A stretch of DNA of 64,000 bases from Streptomyces roseicoloratus (GTDB taxonomy: Bacteria; Actinomycetota; Actinomycetes; Streptomycetales; Streptomycetaceae): NCBI RefSeq assembly GCF_004117935.1, contig NZ_SDOY01000118.1:186001-250000 (forward strand). The letters are read 5' to 3'. A program made the position numbers and the translations under genes. The notes beneath the pieces were generated by a model. The model was given only the letters and a program-made list of their open reading frames with translations, was not told where the DNA came from and did no database searches. Below are positions 8,371 to 17,278 of the stretch, piece by piece (the first letter of the stretch is position 1; each line of letters starts with the position of its first letter).

Positions 8371-9425
8371 GCGCGTCCACGACCACGCCGGCCGGCCGGA
8401 CCGGCCCGGCCTTCCCCATCGACACCGTGCGCCTCGGCGGCCCGGACGGGCCCGCGATCGGGGTCCAGGGCTTCGGCGCGATGGGCATCAGCGAGTTCTA
8501 CGGCGGCACGGACGAGGCCGCCGCCCGTGACACGCTCGACGCGGCCCTGGAGGCCGGCGTCACCCTCATCGACACCGCCGACGCCTACGGACACGGCGCC
8601 AACGAGGAGTTCCTGGCCCCGTTCGCCGCCGCCCACCGCGACGAGATCGTCCTCGCCACCAAGTTCGGCATCGAGCGGCACGCCGACGATCCCCTCCGCC
8701 GCGGCGTCAACAACTCCCCGGCCTACATCCGGCGTTCCGTCGAGGGCAGCCTGCGCCGGCTCGGCGTCGACACCATCGACCTGTACTACATGCACCGCAT
8801 CGATCCCGCCGTGCCGTTCGCCGAGTCCGTCGGCACCATGGCCGAGCTCGTCAAGGAGGGCAAGATCCGGCACATCGGGCTGAGCGAGGTCACCGGCGCC
8901 GAGCTGCGCGAGGCCCACGCCGTCCACCCGATCGCCGCGCTCCAGTCCGAGTGGTCGCTGTTCTCCCGCGGCGTGGAGCGCACCGCGGTGCCCGCGGCGG
9001 CCGAGCTGGGCGTGACCTTCGTGCCGTACTCGCCGCTGGGCCGCGGCTTCCTCACCGGCGCGTTCGCCGACGCGTCGAAGGACCTCGCGGACGACGACTT
9101 CCGGCGGCGGCAGCCGCGCTTCAACGGCGAGAACGCCGCGCGGAACGCGGCGCTGCTGGACCCGGTCCGCGCGATCGCCGCGGACCACGGGGCGACGCCG
9201 GCACAGATCGCGCTGGCGTGGGTGCAGCAGCGGGCGGCGGTGCACGGGCTGACCGTCGTGCCGATCCCGGGGACGCGGAAGAGGGCGCGGCTGCTGGAGA
9301 ACGCGGCGGCCACGCGGATCAGGCTGAGCGAGGCCGAGCTCGGTCTGCTGGAGCCGATCGCCGGACGGGTCGCGGGGGACCGGTATCCGGACATGCGGTA
9401 CACGTCCGAGGAACGGGAGGCGTGA
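8367..9425 (+). CDS. Aldo/keto reductase
   Basis: A 352-residue (beta/alpha)8 NADPH-dependent oxidoreductase. The catalytic tetrad is visible: D69 and Y74 (LIDTADAYGHG), K99 (LATKFG) and H143 (YYMHRID). The cofactor-side IPGTRKRARLLENAAA motif lies near residue 300. It belongs to the YakC/AKR13-like group that reduces aldehydes or ketones. Its ATG overlaps the merR stop (ATGA), so it is almost certainly the regulated gene of the MerR operator, suggesting a role in handling a reactive carbonyl. The actual inducer and substrate are unknown. Confidence 0.88.
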   Translation: MSASTTTPAGRTGPAFPIDTVRLGGPDGPAIGVQGFGAMGISEFYGGTDEAAARDTLDAALEAGVTLIDTADAYGHGANEEFLAPFAAAHRDEIVLATKFGIERHADDPLRRGVNNSPAYIRRSVEGSLRRLGVDTIDLYYMHRIDPAVPFAESVGTMAELVKEGKIRHIGLSEVTGAELREAHAVHPIAALQSEWSLFSRGVERTAVPAAAELGVTFVPYSPLGRGFLTGAFADASKDLADDDFRRRQPRFNGENAARNAALLDPVRAIAADHGATPAQIALAWVQQRAAVHGLTVVPIPGTRKRARLLENAAATRIRLSEAELGLLEPIAGRVAGDRYPDMRYTSEEREA

Positions 9426-9469
9426 CGGCCGGGGGACCGGCCCCCGCCCCGGGCCCCCTCGACCCCGTG

Positions 9470-9504
9470 GGCGGTGGAGGGCGCCGGCGCCCCCTCCCGC
9501 CGCC
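9470..9504. terminator. Bidirectional terminator
   Basis: A GGGCGGTGGAGGGCGCC arm pairs imperfectly with GGCGCCCCCTCCCGCCGCC between the convergent reductase and acyltransferase genes. Confidence 0.45.
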
Positions 9505-9510
9505 GTGGTC

Positions 9511-10716
9511 TCACGCCAGGCCCAGGGCGAAGATCGCGAACCCTGCCGCCAGGGCGCCTGCCGCGGCTCGGCGGGTGGTGCTCGTGTGGGTCCAGGGGGA
9601 CTCGAAACCTCGGGCGTGGCGGCCGATGAGGAGGAGCAGGGCGGCGAAGACCGGCATCCAGGCCAGGCGGGCCAGGATCCAGGTGACCGAGTCGGGAGGA
9701 CCGATCAGGCCCGTGAGCCCGCCCGCGTACGAGGCGGGGATCGCGGCGGCCAGCATGGCCGTCTGGTGCCAGCACAGGATCGTCATCGCCGACAGGTTGA
9801 TCACCACGACCGGTGCCCACAGGGCCGGGCGTCGCAGCAGCCGGCCGAGGCGGTCGCGGAGCAGGATCGCCGCGCCGCTCTGGGCGGCGGCCAGGGCCAG
9901 GACCAGCAGGGACGGCGGGTGCGAGTTGGTCCGGGCCTCGCCGGGGACGCCGACCATCGACGCCGGGTAGCCGAACCACACGAGCAGCGCGGCGAACAGC
10001 GCGGCACCGCCGAGGAGGAGGGCCCGGGCGTGGCGGCGGGTGACCCGGCCCTCGCCCCAGGAGACGCCCAGCTGATAGGCGAACAGCCAGCCCGGCAGGA
10101 TGTTGAGGACGCTCAGCCAGGACGGCATCGCCTCGGCGTACGGCCCGTAGCGCAGGAAGTCGACCACCGCGACCGAGCCGAGCAGCGGGGCCGCGGCCCA
10201 CACGCCGAGCCGGCGGGCGGCCCGGACGCAGTACGGCGTCAGCGCGGTGACGACCGTGTACACGCCCACGAACCACAGCGGCTGGATCACCAGCGTGGAC
10301 GCCGTGCGCAGGGTGTCGGACGGCACGCCGAAGCCGAAGTGGAGCGCGGGCAGCAGTGCCGCCCACACGGCCGTGACGCCGAGCACCGGCCGGCCGAGGC
10401 GGGCCAGGCGGCCCTTCAGCCACTCGGCGGTGGAGCCCCGGTGGCGGCGGAAGGAGAGGACGGACGCGTAGCCACCGACCAGGAAGAAGATGCCCAGCAT
10501 CTGGAGGACCCAGCTTACCGGGGCCAGTCCGCCGAACGTGGACAGCGGGCTCGCGTTGTGGATCGCGCCGTCCGCGGAGAGCGTGAACCCGCCGAGCAGC
10601 CAGTGCCCCGTGGGCACGGCGAGCAGTGCGAGGGCCCGCAGTCCGTCGACCGCGCGGTCGCGGTGGGCGGGAGTGCCGGACTCGATCCTGGTGACCAGGG
10701 TGCGGAGCGTCGTCAT
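9511..10716 (-). CDS. Acyltransferase-3 family membrane protein
   Basis: A 401-residue integral membrane protein with about ten hydrophobic helices. The acyltransferase-3 N-terminus is seen in RDRAVDGLRALALLAVPTGH, followed by GIFFLVGGYASV and late WHQTAMLAA. Family members acylate sugars or other small molecules at the membrane. Its ATG overlaps the stop of the upstream alpha/beta hydrolase gene (ATGA), forming a two-gene unit, so the hydrolase may act on the same type of ester. The substrate is not predictable. Confidence 0.8.
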   Translation of the reverse strand: MTTLRTLVTRIESGTPAHRDRAVDGLRALALLAVPTGHWLLGGFTLSADGAIHNASPLSTFGGLAPVSWVLQMLGIFFLVGGYASVLSFRRHRGSTAEWLKGRLARLGRPVLGVTAVWAALLPALHFGFGVPSDTLRTASTLVIQPLWFVGVYTVVTALTPYCVRAARRLGVWAAAPLLGSVAVVDFLRYGPYAEAMPSWLSVLNILPGWLFAYQLGVSWGEGRVTRRHARALLLGGAALFAALLVWFGYPASMVGVPGEARTNSHPPSLLVLALAAAQSGAAILLRDRLGRLLRRPALWAPVVVINLSAMTILCWHQTAMLAAAIPASYAGGLTGLIGPPDSVTWILARLAWMPVFAALLLLIGRHARGFESPWTHTSTTRRAAAGALAAGFAIFALGLA

Positions 10717-11693
10717 CGGACCTCTCCCTCGGCGATCGCGGCGAAGGCGCGGAGGGACTCGGTGCCGGGCGCGAAGTAGCCGTCGTGGCCCCGGGCGTCG
10801 GCGGCGGGCACCGGTCTCGCGCCGAACCCGGGACTCGTGGGGTCGGTGCCGTGGCCCAGTCCGGCGAACTCGACGTTCGGCACCCGGTCGATCCAGTCCG
10901 TCGGGTCCTTCGCCGCCCACACCCGCGCCGAGGTGTTCAGCGCCGCCACGTCGTCCGCCCGCATCCCGGGCGACGCGACGGCCACCAGGTCCTCGGCCTC
11001 GAGCGCGTGCGCGGCGAGCCCGCAGACCACGGAGCCGTAGCTGTGGCAGAAGACGGAGGGTGCGGCGGCGCCGACGGCTTCGAGGCCCTGGGTGAAGCGG
11101 ACCAGCCGTTCGGCGCCGGCCTCCGCCAGGTCCCCCGTGGCGGCGTCCAGGCCGACGCCGACGGGCGTGGTGTAGCCGGCCCAGGCGACCACGGCGGTCC
11201 GCCCGCCGGTCGCCTCGCGCAGGGCCGTGGCCTTGCGGGTCAGCGAGTCGAGGTTCCCGGCGTCGGTGTCCGAGCCGGGCACGATCACCGCCACGTGCTC
11301 GGCCGCCGTCAGGTCGCCGTACACCAGCACCGCCTGCCCGCGGCCCCGTGGGTCGTACGCGAGCACCTGCCGACCCGCGAACCTCCCGCCCGAAGCACGG
11401 GAGTTGGCGGCGTAGCGGAGGGCCGGCGGGACGCCGTCGAGGTTGCCGACGACCCCTGGGTGCTCGCGCAGCAGCCGCTGTCGTTCCCGGCTGCCCAACC
11501 CGGCGAAGTACGCCGCCGTCTGAGCGGGCGTCATCCGCTCCGGGTCCGGCAGGCCCTCGGCCCGCCAGGCCGCCGTGCCGACCGGTGCCCCGGTCACCGC
11601 CTGCTGGGTCGTTCCGGACGCCCAGCCCGCGGTGCCCGCCATCACGGCGGCGGTGAGCGCGGTGGCCACCAGGGTCCTCGTGAACCGGCGCAT
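10713..11693 (-). CDS. Secreted alpha/beta hydrolase, DUF1023 family (copy 1)
   Basis: A 326-residue protein with an export signal (TLVATALTAAVMAGTAGWAS) and a DUF1023-type alpha/beta hydrolase domain. The nucleophile elbow is FCHSYGSVVCG (Ser near residue 219), followed by VAVASPGMRADD and a late GHGTDPTSPGFG segment that holds the His. It may be an esterase or lipase at the cell surface. It is a clear paralogue of the gene at 15022-16233: both share HPxVVGNLxGVP, VIVPGxDT and the same nucleophile elbow. It overlaps the acyltransferase gene downstream. Confidence 0.82.
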   Translation of the reverse strand: MRRFTRTLVATALTAAVMAGTAGWASGTTQQAVTGAPVGTAAWRAEGLPDPERMTPAQTAAYFAGLGSRERQRLLREHPGVVGNLDGVPPALRYAANSRASGGRFAGRQVLAYDPRGRGQAVLVYGDLTAAEHVAVIVPGSDTDAGNLDSLTRKATALREATGGRTAVVAWAGYTTPVGVGLDAATGDLAEAGAERLVRFTQGLEAVGAAAPSVFCHSYGSVVCGLAAHALEAEDLVAVASPGMRADDVAALNTSARVWAAKDPTDWIDRVPNVEFAGLGHGTDPTSPGFGARPVPAADARGHDGYFAPGTESLRAFAAIAEGEVR

Positions 11694-11841
11694 CGGCCAC
11701 TTCCCTTCCGTTCCTGTTCCTGTCGTCGTGAGCGAGAGGAAGGTAGGAACGGCACGGGTGACGGCACGTCACACCAGGGCGCCAACCGTGAAGTGATACC
11801 GGGGTAGGGGGCGGACGAGGGGCCGGCCCCCGGCGGATGGT

Positions 11842-11853
11842 GGGGTTTTCCCC
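11842..11853 (-). terminator. Hairpin after NarL-type regulator
   Basis: A GGGG-TTTT-CCCC dyad sits immediately after the regulator stop on the minus strand. A second dyad, GGGGCCGGCCCC, lies 10 bp beyond. Confidence 0.4.
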
Positions 11854-11854
11854 T

Positions 11855-12535
11855 CTACTGGCCGCCCGGCGTGACCAGTCCCGACTCGTACGCGAAGATG
11901 ACCGCCTGCGCCCGGTCGCGCAGGTCCAGCTTGGCCAGCACCCGCCCGATGTGGGTCTTCACGGTCTGCTCGGCGAGCACCAGGTGGTCGGCGATCTCCT
12001 GGTTCGACAGGCCCCGGGCGATCAGCTCGAGGACCTCCGTCTCGCGCGGCGTCAGGCCGTTGAGGCGCAGGGCCGCCCGGTCGCCGCGCGGCGCCGGCCG
12101 GGACGCGGCGAAGTCGGCGATCAGCCGCTTCGTGACGGACGGCGCGAGCAGCGCCTCGCCCGCCGCCACCACCCGCACCGCCGCGATCAGGTCGGCCGGC
12201 GGCGCGTCCTTCAGGAGGAAGCCGGAGGCGCCGGCGCGCAGCGCCTCGTACACGTAGTCGTCCACGTCGAAGGTGGTGAGCATCAGCACCTTCGGCCGGT
12301 GCACGACGCCCCGCGGCGGGTCGAGGATCTCCCGTGCCGCCGCCAGCCCGTCCATCTCCGGCATCCGCACGTCCATCAGGACCACGTCCGGACGCGTCGT
12401 ACGGGCCACCTCCACGCCCTGCCGGCCGTCGGGCGCCTCGCCCACCACGTCGATGTCGGTCTGCGCCGAGAGCAGCGCGGCGAAGCCGGCCCGCACCATG
12501 GCCTGGTCGTCGACGATGATCACGCGGATGGTCAC
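11855..12535 (-). CDS. NarL/LuxR-family response regulator
   Basis: A 226-residue regulator. Receiver domain: D9-D10, phospho-acceptor D54 in DVVLMDVRMPEMDG, LTTFD and K near 109. The C-terminal LuxR helix-turn-helix is LTPRETEVLELIARGLSNQE with VKTHIGRVLAKL. The gene starts 10 bp after the kinase stop, so the two form an operon. Targets are unknown; the flanking surface hydrolases and DUF4429 gene are candidates by position only. Confidence 0.9.
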   Translation of the reverse strand: MTIRVIIVDDQAMVRAGFAALLSAQTDIDVVGEAPDGRQGVEVARTTRPDVVLMDVRMPEMDGLAAAREILDPPRGVVHRPKVLMLTTFDVDDYVYEALRAGASGFLLKDAPPADLIAAVRVVAAGEALLAPSVTKRLIADFAASRPAPRGDRAALRLNGLTPRETEVLELIARGLSNQEIADHLVLAEQTVKTHIGRVLAKLDLRDRAQAVIFAYESGLVTPGGQ

Positions 12536-12545
12536 GGAAGGTCCT

Positions 12546-13931
12546 TCAGGGGTTGGTCAGCGGCAGCCGGGCGGCGACCCGGAAGCCCCCGTCCGGCAGC
12601 GGCCCGGTGTCCAGCGAGCCGCCGGTCAACCGTACGCGTTCGCGCATCCCGACGAGACCGTGCCCGGTGCCCGAGCCGCCCTCCAGCGGCGAAGTCCGTT
12701 CGGCGGCGGGCCCGTTGACGACCAGCACGGTCAGCCAGCCCTCGCCGTCCCCACGGACCGACACCCGGGTCTCGGCGCCCGGCGCGTGCCGGACGACGTT
12801 GGACAGGGCCTCCTGCACGATCCGGTACGCGGAGAGGTCCACCGCCTGCGGCACCTCGACGGATTCCGTCAGGTCCGCCGGCATCGCCAGCTCGGCCGGC
12901 ACCCCCGCCCGCACCGTCGCCTCCACCAGCTGCTGCAGCCGGTCGAGCCCGGGCTGCGGCGCCCGCTCGCCCTCCGTGCCCTCGCTGCGCAGCACCGCGA
13001 GCAGCCGCCGCATCTCGGTCAGCGACTCGCGCGCACCGGACGCGATCGACGCGAACTCCTCGCGCGCCGCTTCCGGCAGGTCCGGGATGCGGTACGGCGC
13101 GGAGTCCGCCTGGACGGTGATCACCGACATGTGGTGGGCGACCACGTCGTGCAGCTCGCGCGCGATCCTGGTCCGTTCCTCCAGCAGGGTGCGGCGGGCC
13201 CGTTCGGCCTCGCTGATGGTCTCCTGCTCGACGAGCCGCCGCTCGGCCTCGCCGCGCCCGCGCAGGGTCGCGGTGAGCAGCAGCACGATCCCGCTGAGCA
13301 CGAACAGCAGCACGATCACGCCGCTGCCTGGGCGTTCGGGCGCGAGGATCTCGAAGACGGCCCCGGCGGCGCCGGTCACCAGCCACACGCTCACCAGGGC
13401 GCGCCGGGACTCGCGCAGCCCCAGGGCGAGCATCAGGAACAGGTAGCCGATGACGACCATGGGCGTCCACGGCCAGGGCAGTTCGTGGTAGTCGGAGTCG
13501 AGCAGGGCGAAGCCGCCCAGGACGTCCGCCGTGATGATCACCCACCAGGCCTGGAGCGGCCGGGTGACGGCGAGGAACAGCGGCACGGTCTGCGCGGTCG
13601 CGAGCGCCCCGGCGATGGGGCCGTCGACGTGGTAGTCCTGCATCAGCACGGTGATGGTGACCGGCAGCAGGCTCGCGACGAGCGCCAGGGCCACGCCGTA
13701 CGGCAGTCGGCGGACCCAGGGCGAGGACGCCCGGGCGAGCAGGGGCTCGCCGGGGCCGGTCGGGGTCGCGAGGGCGGTCCCGAAGCTCCTGAGCAGGTCC
13801 TGGGCGCGGGCGCCGGACGTCCGCTCACGGCCCTTGGCGCCGGGCGCCCGCTCGTGGTCCTCGGCGCCGGACGTGGGCCGCGGGGCGTCGGATCGCGGCG
13901 CGGGCGGCTGTTCTTGTTCCTTTTCCTTCAT
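12546..13931 (-). CDS. NarL-type sensor histidine kinase
   Basis: A 461-residue kinase. A hydrophilic N-terminal tail (about 70 residues) precedes about six membrane segments (residues 75-225). The phospho-acceptor motif is RIARELHDVVAHHMSVITVQ, typical of HisKA_3 kinases. The ATPase domain has the EALSNVVRHAPG N box and GTGHGLVGMRERV. There is no large external domain, so the signal is probably sensed in the membrane. ATG 13931 was taken; an in-frame upstream start at 13973 adds 14 residues. It precedes its response regulator by 10 bp. Confidence 0.88.
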   Translation of the reverse strand: MKEKEQEQPPAPRSDAPRPTSGAEDHERAPGAKGRERTSGARAQDLLRSFGTALATPTGPGEPLLARASSPWVRRLPYGVALALVASLLPVTITVLMQDYHVDGPIAGALATAQTVPLFLAVTRPLQAWWVIITADVLGGFALLDSDYHELPWPWTPMVVIGYLFLMLALGLRESRRALVSVWLVTGAAGAVFEILAPERPGSGVIVLLFVLSGIVLLLTATLRGRGEAERRLVEQETISEAERARRTLLEERTRIARELHDVVAHHMSVITVQADSAPYRIPDLPEAAREEFASIASGARESLTEMRRLLAVLRSEGTEGERAPQPGLDRLQQLVEATVRAGVPAELAMPADLTESVEVPQAVDLSAYRIVQEALSNVVRHAPGAETRVSVRGDGEGWLTVLVVNGPAAERTSPLEGGSGTGHGLVGMRERVRLTGGSLDTGPLPDGGFRVAARLPLTNP

Positions 13932-14078
13932 GGCCCGCCCAGCGTAGGCACCGCGGCCGGGCGGGAACGTCATACCGGGGTGCGGGCCCGGGGGTCATAC
14001 CGCGGTACGACTCCGGAGCGCGGTACGACTCCGGAGCCGTACGGCACGGGGGCGCGGCTCCGCTGCCGCGGAGGGGTG

Positions 14079-14945
14079 TCACAGCTCGGCGAGCAGCTCC
14101 GCCTTCTTCGCGGAGAACTCCTCGTCCGTCACCAGCCCCGCCCGGTGCAGCTCGCCGAGGTGGCGGATCCTTTCCGCAATGCCCGCCGGGTCCCGGTGCG
14201 GCACCGCCTGGACCGCGACCGGCACCCGCTCGGAGGAGTCGCGGATCGCGGCGAGCACGGACGCGGCGAACGGCAGGGACTCGTGCACGGGCCCGTATCC
14301 GAGCCCGAAGACGACGGAGGCCGGGTCGTGATCGGGCTGCACCGGGCGGGCGTCGTGGCCGTCACGGCGCACCAGCCGCAGATAGCCGTCGAGGATCTCG
14401 GGCGAGCGCCACTCGACGCCGCTGAGGTCCCGCACCCGGAAGGTCTGGTCGCCCGCCTTCCACTTCTCCGAGGAGGCGCCCGTCCAGAACCAGCGGAAGG
14501 AGACCTCCGCCTTCCCGTCGAAGCTCGCCTTCCCGTCGTACGCCTTGAAGGACTGCGGCCCCTCGGGCGCCGCCACCAGGAAGCGGTCCGCCGGTCCCAG
14601 GTCCGCGTACGGCGCGAGCGCGGCGCGCAGCTCGTCGCGGTAGTACTCGGCGAGCGTCTCCCGGTCGGCGGGCAGCACGAGGCGGTACGGGTCGCTGCCC
14701 TCCTTGAGCTGGCCGGCGGCCGCTTCCACCAGCGGATCGGCCCCGTCCCGCGGCACGGCGTGCAGCACGACGGTGCCCCGCTTCCCGGGGGTGAGCGTCA
14801 CCGAAGCCAGCGCCTCGTGCGGGACGCGGCGTTCGCGCAGCGCGTTGAGCAGCTTCGGCGTACGGATCCCCCGTTCGAAGCGGATGACGACTGCGTCGCT
14901 CTCGAACTCCCAGGTGGCATGAATTCCGGCCAGCACATCACCCAT
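14079..14945 (-). CDS. DUF4429 protein with C-terminal SHOCT domain
   Basis: A 288-residue protein of unknown function. Two beta-rich DUF4429 repeats are visible: HATWEFESDAVVIRFERG near the start, and FDGKAEVSFRWFWTGA near 145. A C-terminal SHOCT helix pair (HLGELHRAGLVTDEEFSAKK) follows. SHOCT domains are short modules found at protein ends, linked to oligomerisation or membrane association. No catalytic motif was seen. ATG 14945 (MGDVLAG) matches the usual N-terminus; ATG 14954 is the alternative. It is monocistronic, between the kinase and the second alpha/beta hydrolase. Confidence 0.75.
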   Translation of the reverse strand: MGDVLAGIHATWEFESDAVVIRFERGIRTPKLLNALRERRVPHEALASVTLTPGKRGTVVLHAVPRDGADPLVEAAAGQLKEGSDPYRLVLPADRETLAEYYRDELRAALAPYADLGPADRFLVAAPEGPQSFKAYDGKASFDGKAEVSFRWFWTGASSEKWKAGDQTFRVRDLSGVEWRSPEILDGYLRLVRRDGHDARPVQPDHDPASVVFGLGYGPVHESLPFAASVLAAIRDSSERVPVAVQAVPHRDPAGIAERIRHLGELHRAGLVTDEEFSAKKAELLAEL

Positions 14946-15021
14946 ACGCCTCATCGTATGTGGCGTATGCCCCGGCGTCGCCCCTTCGCGACCATCGTAA
15001 ATCCGCCGTTATCTACGCGCG

Positions 15022-16233
15022 TCAGACGGTGGTGCCGCCGGAAATTCCGCTGAGGCAAGCGCTCTCTGCGCTCGCGCAGGTCACACGGTCGTACGCGCCG
15101 ACCCCTATCGCGGCGAAGTTCCGCAGGCTGCTCGTACCCGGCTCGAAGTAGCCGGCGTGCCCTGCGGCGCCGTCCGCCAAGAGCAGCCGCGCGCCGAACT
15201 CCGGCGCCACCGGGTCGGCGCCGTGGCCGACCCCGCCGAGCTCCATGTGGGGCACGTCCGCGATCCAGTCGTCGGCGTCCCGCATGGCCCAGATCCGGGC
15301 CCGGGTGCCGAGGTCGGCGGCCCGTTCGGCCCGCATGCCGGGGCTGCCGGCCACCACCAGGTCGGTGACCCGGTCGGGCAGCCGGGGCGCGGCGACGCCG
15401 CACAGCACGGAGCCGTAGCTGTGGCAGAAGAGGGTGACGCGGGCGTCGCCGGGCAGGGCGGCGGTCAGGCCGACGAGCCGCACGGCGCCGTTCTCGGCCA
15501 GCCGCCCGATGGCGGCGTCGATGCCGACGCCGACCGGCGCGGTGTAGTCGGCCCAGGCGATGACAGCGGTACGGGCGGCGGGGTCGGCCCGGCGCTCGGC
15601 GGCGTGCAGGGCCTCGGCCATGCCGGCGGGCGCCGAGTAGCGGCGGGCGGTCTTCTGGAAGGTCAGCAGGTTGGTGTCGACGCCGGGCACGATCACCGAG
15701 ATCCGCCGGGCCCGGTCCAGGTCGCCGAGCACCTCCGCGGTCCGGCCCGTGCCCGTCGGGTCGAAGGCGAGGATCTGCCGGTCCGGCCGCATCAGGCTGG
15801 TGAAGCGGTGCACCCGGCGCACGGCCTCGTGCCGGCCGGCCGCGGTGAGCCGCGGATCGTCCACCCGCCCGCGCTCGGCGGCCAGGGCGCGGGCCAGGGA
15901 CTGCCGGTTGGCGCGGTAGCGCAGGCGGAGGGGGACGCCGTTGAGGTTGCCGACGACGAGAGGGTGGGTGTCGGCGAGCCGGGCGCCCTGCGCGGGGCCG
16001 ATCGCGGCGAAGAACGCGGCGATCGTCCGGGCGGGCGCCTTCGGGTCGGGCAGCGCGCGGTGGCCCGCCCGGGCGTGCGTCCACGCGGCGAGCGCCTCCT
16101 CCCGCGACTGCCCCGGCGGGCGCTGATGCCGGATCGTGGTCCACCCGGTCGTCGCCAGGAGCACGAACACCACGGCGAGCGCGAGCAGCATCCGCCAGGC
16201 GGTGAGGGTGGGGGAGGAATCGAAGGAAGGCAT
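15022..16233 (-). CDS. Membrane-anchored alpha/beta hydrolase, DUF1023 family (copy 2)
   Basis: A 403-residue paralogue of the hydrolase at 10713-11693. An N-terminal helix (MLLALAVVFVLLATTGWT) anchors or exports it. The hydrolase core has HPLVVGNLNGVPLRLRYRAN, VIVPGVDTN, the nucleophile elbow FCHSYGSVLCGVA and a late GVGHGADPVAPEFG. It is longer than copy 1 because of a charged insert around residues 115-160. ATG 16233 was chosen; the reading frame is open further upstream only through the tandem repeat region, which I do not regard as coding. Confidence 0.8.
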   Translation of the reverse strand: MPSFDSSPTLTAWRMLLALAVVFVLLATTGWTTIRHQRPPGQSREEALAAWTHARAGHRALPDPKAPARTIAAFFAAIGPAQGARLADTHPLVVGNLNGVPLRLRYRANRQSLARALAAERGRVDDPRLTAAGRHEAVRRVHRFTSLMRPDRQILAFDPTGTGRTAEVLGDLDRARRISVIVPGVDTNLLTFQKTARRYSAPAGMAEALHAAERRADPAARTAVIAWADYTAPVGVGIDAAIGRLAENGAVRLVGLTAALPGDARVTLFCHSYGSVLCGVAAPRLPDRVTDLVVAGSPGMRAERAADLGTRARIWAMRDADDWIADVPHMELGGVGHGADPVAPEFGARLLLADGAAGHAGYFEPGTSSLRNFAAIGVGAYDRVTCASAESACLSGISGGTTV

Positions 16234-16350
16234 CGGCCGCCACCCTAGGGGGCGGCGGGGCAGGCCCGGACGGCGAGTGACGCGGATCACTTGGCGGTGA
16301 GGGGTGACGCTACGGTACGTGCGCGCGGGCGTACAAGGAGCGTGGGGTCG

Positions 16351-16505
16351 TGGTCCGGGAGCGCGGGGCGGGCGAGGGCGCGGGTCGTTGTACGGGGAGC
16401 GCGGGCGAGAGCATGGGCCGCTGTGCGGGGAGCGCGGGCGAGGGTGCGGGTCGTTGTGCGGGGAGCGCGGGGCGGGGCGTTCGCGCGCCGCCGTGCGGGG
16501 AGTTG
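16351..16505. repeat. 33-bp tandem repeats downstream of the TetR gene
   Basis: About five imperfect units built on CGGGGAGCGCGGGCGAG followed by a GTCGTTGTGCG-like half. The GGGG blocks at 16394, 16427 and 16460 are exactly 33 bp apart, and the outer copies drift to 37-39 bp. It lies in the 289-bp gap between the copy-2 hydrolase and the TetR gene. Confidence 0.75.
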
Positions 16506-16522
16506 CGGGCGGGTGTTGACGT

Positions 16523-17152
16523 TCAGGAACGCCAGTGCGGCTCCAGGGCCGGGGCCAGGTGGTCCAGGTAATGCTCGGTGAGGGCACGGATGGATTCCAG
16601 GGTGGGGTTCTCGCTGCGGCCCCACAGCTGTCCGGTCACCCGCATCACGCCACTGAACGCGGCGACCGCGATCCGGGGGCGCGGGTCCTCGTCCACGTCG
16701 ACGCCCTCGCGCTCGGCGATCAGTTGCGCGAGGGTCTCCTCCATCTCCGTGGAGCGGCGCAGATGGGCGGCGAGGAGGGCCGGCGTCGACTCGATCATCT
16801 GGTAGGTGCGCAGATGGAGGTCGACGGGCACCACCTCGACGATCGCCTCGCCGATGGTGTCCCAGGAGCCCAGGACGGCGTTGCGCATCGCGTCGAGCGG
16901 CCCCTCTTCGGCGGGCCGTTCGGCGAGAGCCCGTACGAATCGTTCCTCCACCATCTGCTGGACGGCGAAGGCCACGTCCTCCTTGGTGGCGAAGTAGCGG
17001 AAGAAGGTCCGCTGGGAGACGTCGACGGCGTCGGCGATCTCGTCGACCGTGGTGCGGTCGAAACCCTGTGTGGTGAACAGTTCGAGAGCGACCCTGACCA
17101 GCGCGTCACGGGTGCGCTGCTTCTTGCGCTCGCGCAGACCGGGAACGGTCAT
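16523..17152 (-). CDS. TetR-family repressor of the adjacent efflux pump
   Basis: A 209-residue TetR regulator. The N-terminal helix-turn-helix covers RDALVRVALELFTTQGFDRT to VSQRTFFRYFATKEDV (about 16-62), followed by an alpha-helical ligand domain. It is divergent from the DHA2 pump gene, the usual layout for a local drug-responsive repressor. A perfect dyad in the pump promoter is the likely operator. The ATG at 17152 is preceded by GAGGG. Confidence 0.9.
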   Translation of the reverse strand: MTVPGLRERKKQRTRDALVRVALELFTTQGFDRTTVDEIADAVDVSQRTFFRYFATKEDVAFAVQQMVEERFVRALAERPAEEGPLDAMRNAVLGSWDTIGEAIVEVVPVDLHLRTYQMIESTPALLAAHLRRSTEMEETLAQLIAEREGVDVDEDPRPRIAVAAFSGVMRVTGQLWGRSENPTLESIRALTEHYLDHLAPALEPHWRS

Positions 17153-17241
17153 GTCGGGCCCTCTTCCCGCTGCTTTTCCGCCGGTTCGTCCGGCTCAGGG
17201 TACCTGTGAGCTACGTGACAGTTACCGGCGCGTGAATCGCT

Positions 17242-17271
17242 TTGTCAATTGTCAGTGACTGACACTAGCCT
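17242..17271 (+). promoter_or_regulatory. Pump promoter overlapped by a TetR-type operator
   Basis: -35 TTGTCA (17242-17247) and -10 TAGCCT (17266-17271) with an 18-bp spacer. A perfect 15-bp inverted repeat, TGTCAGTGACTGACA (17250-17264), lies between them. The predicted transcript start coincides with the pump ATG at 17279, so the mRNA may be leaderless. Confidence 0.65.
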
Positions 17272-17278
17272 CCTTCGC

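Noticed and set aside
16291..16581. Repeat-coded frame with VRGARAR units between the hydrolase and TetR genes
   Set aside because: It arises from the 33-bp tandem repeats and runs into the TetR gene on the other strand.
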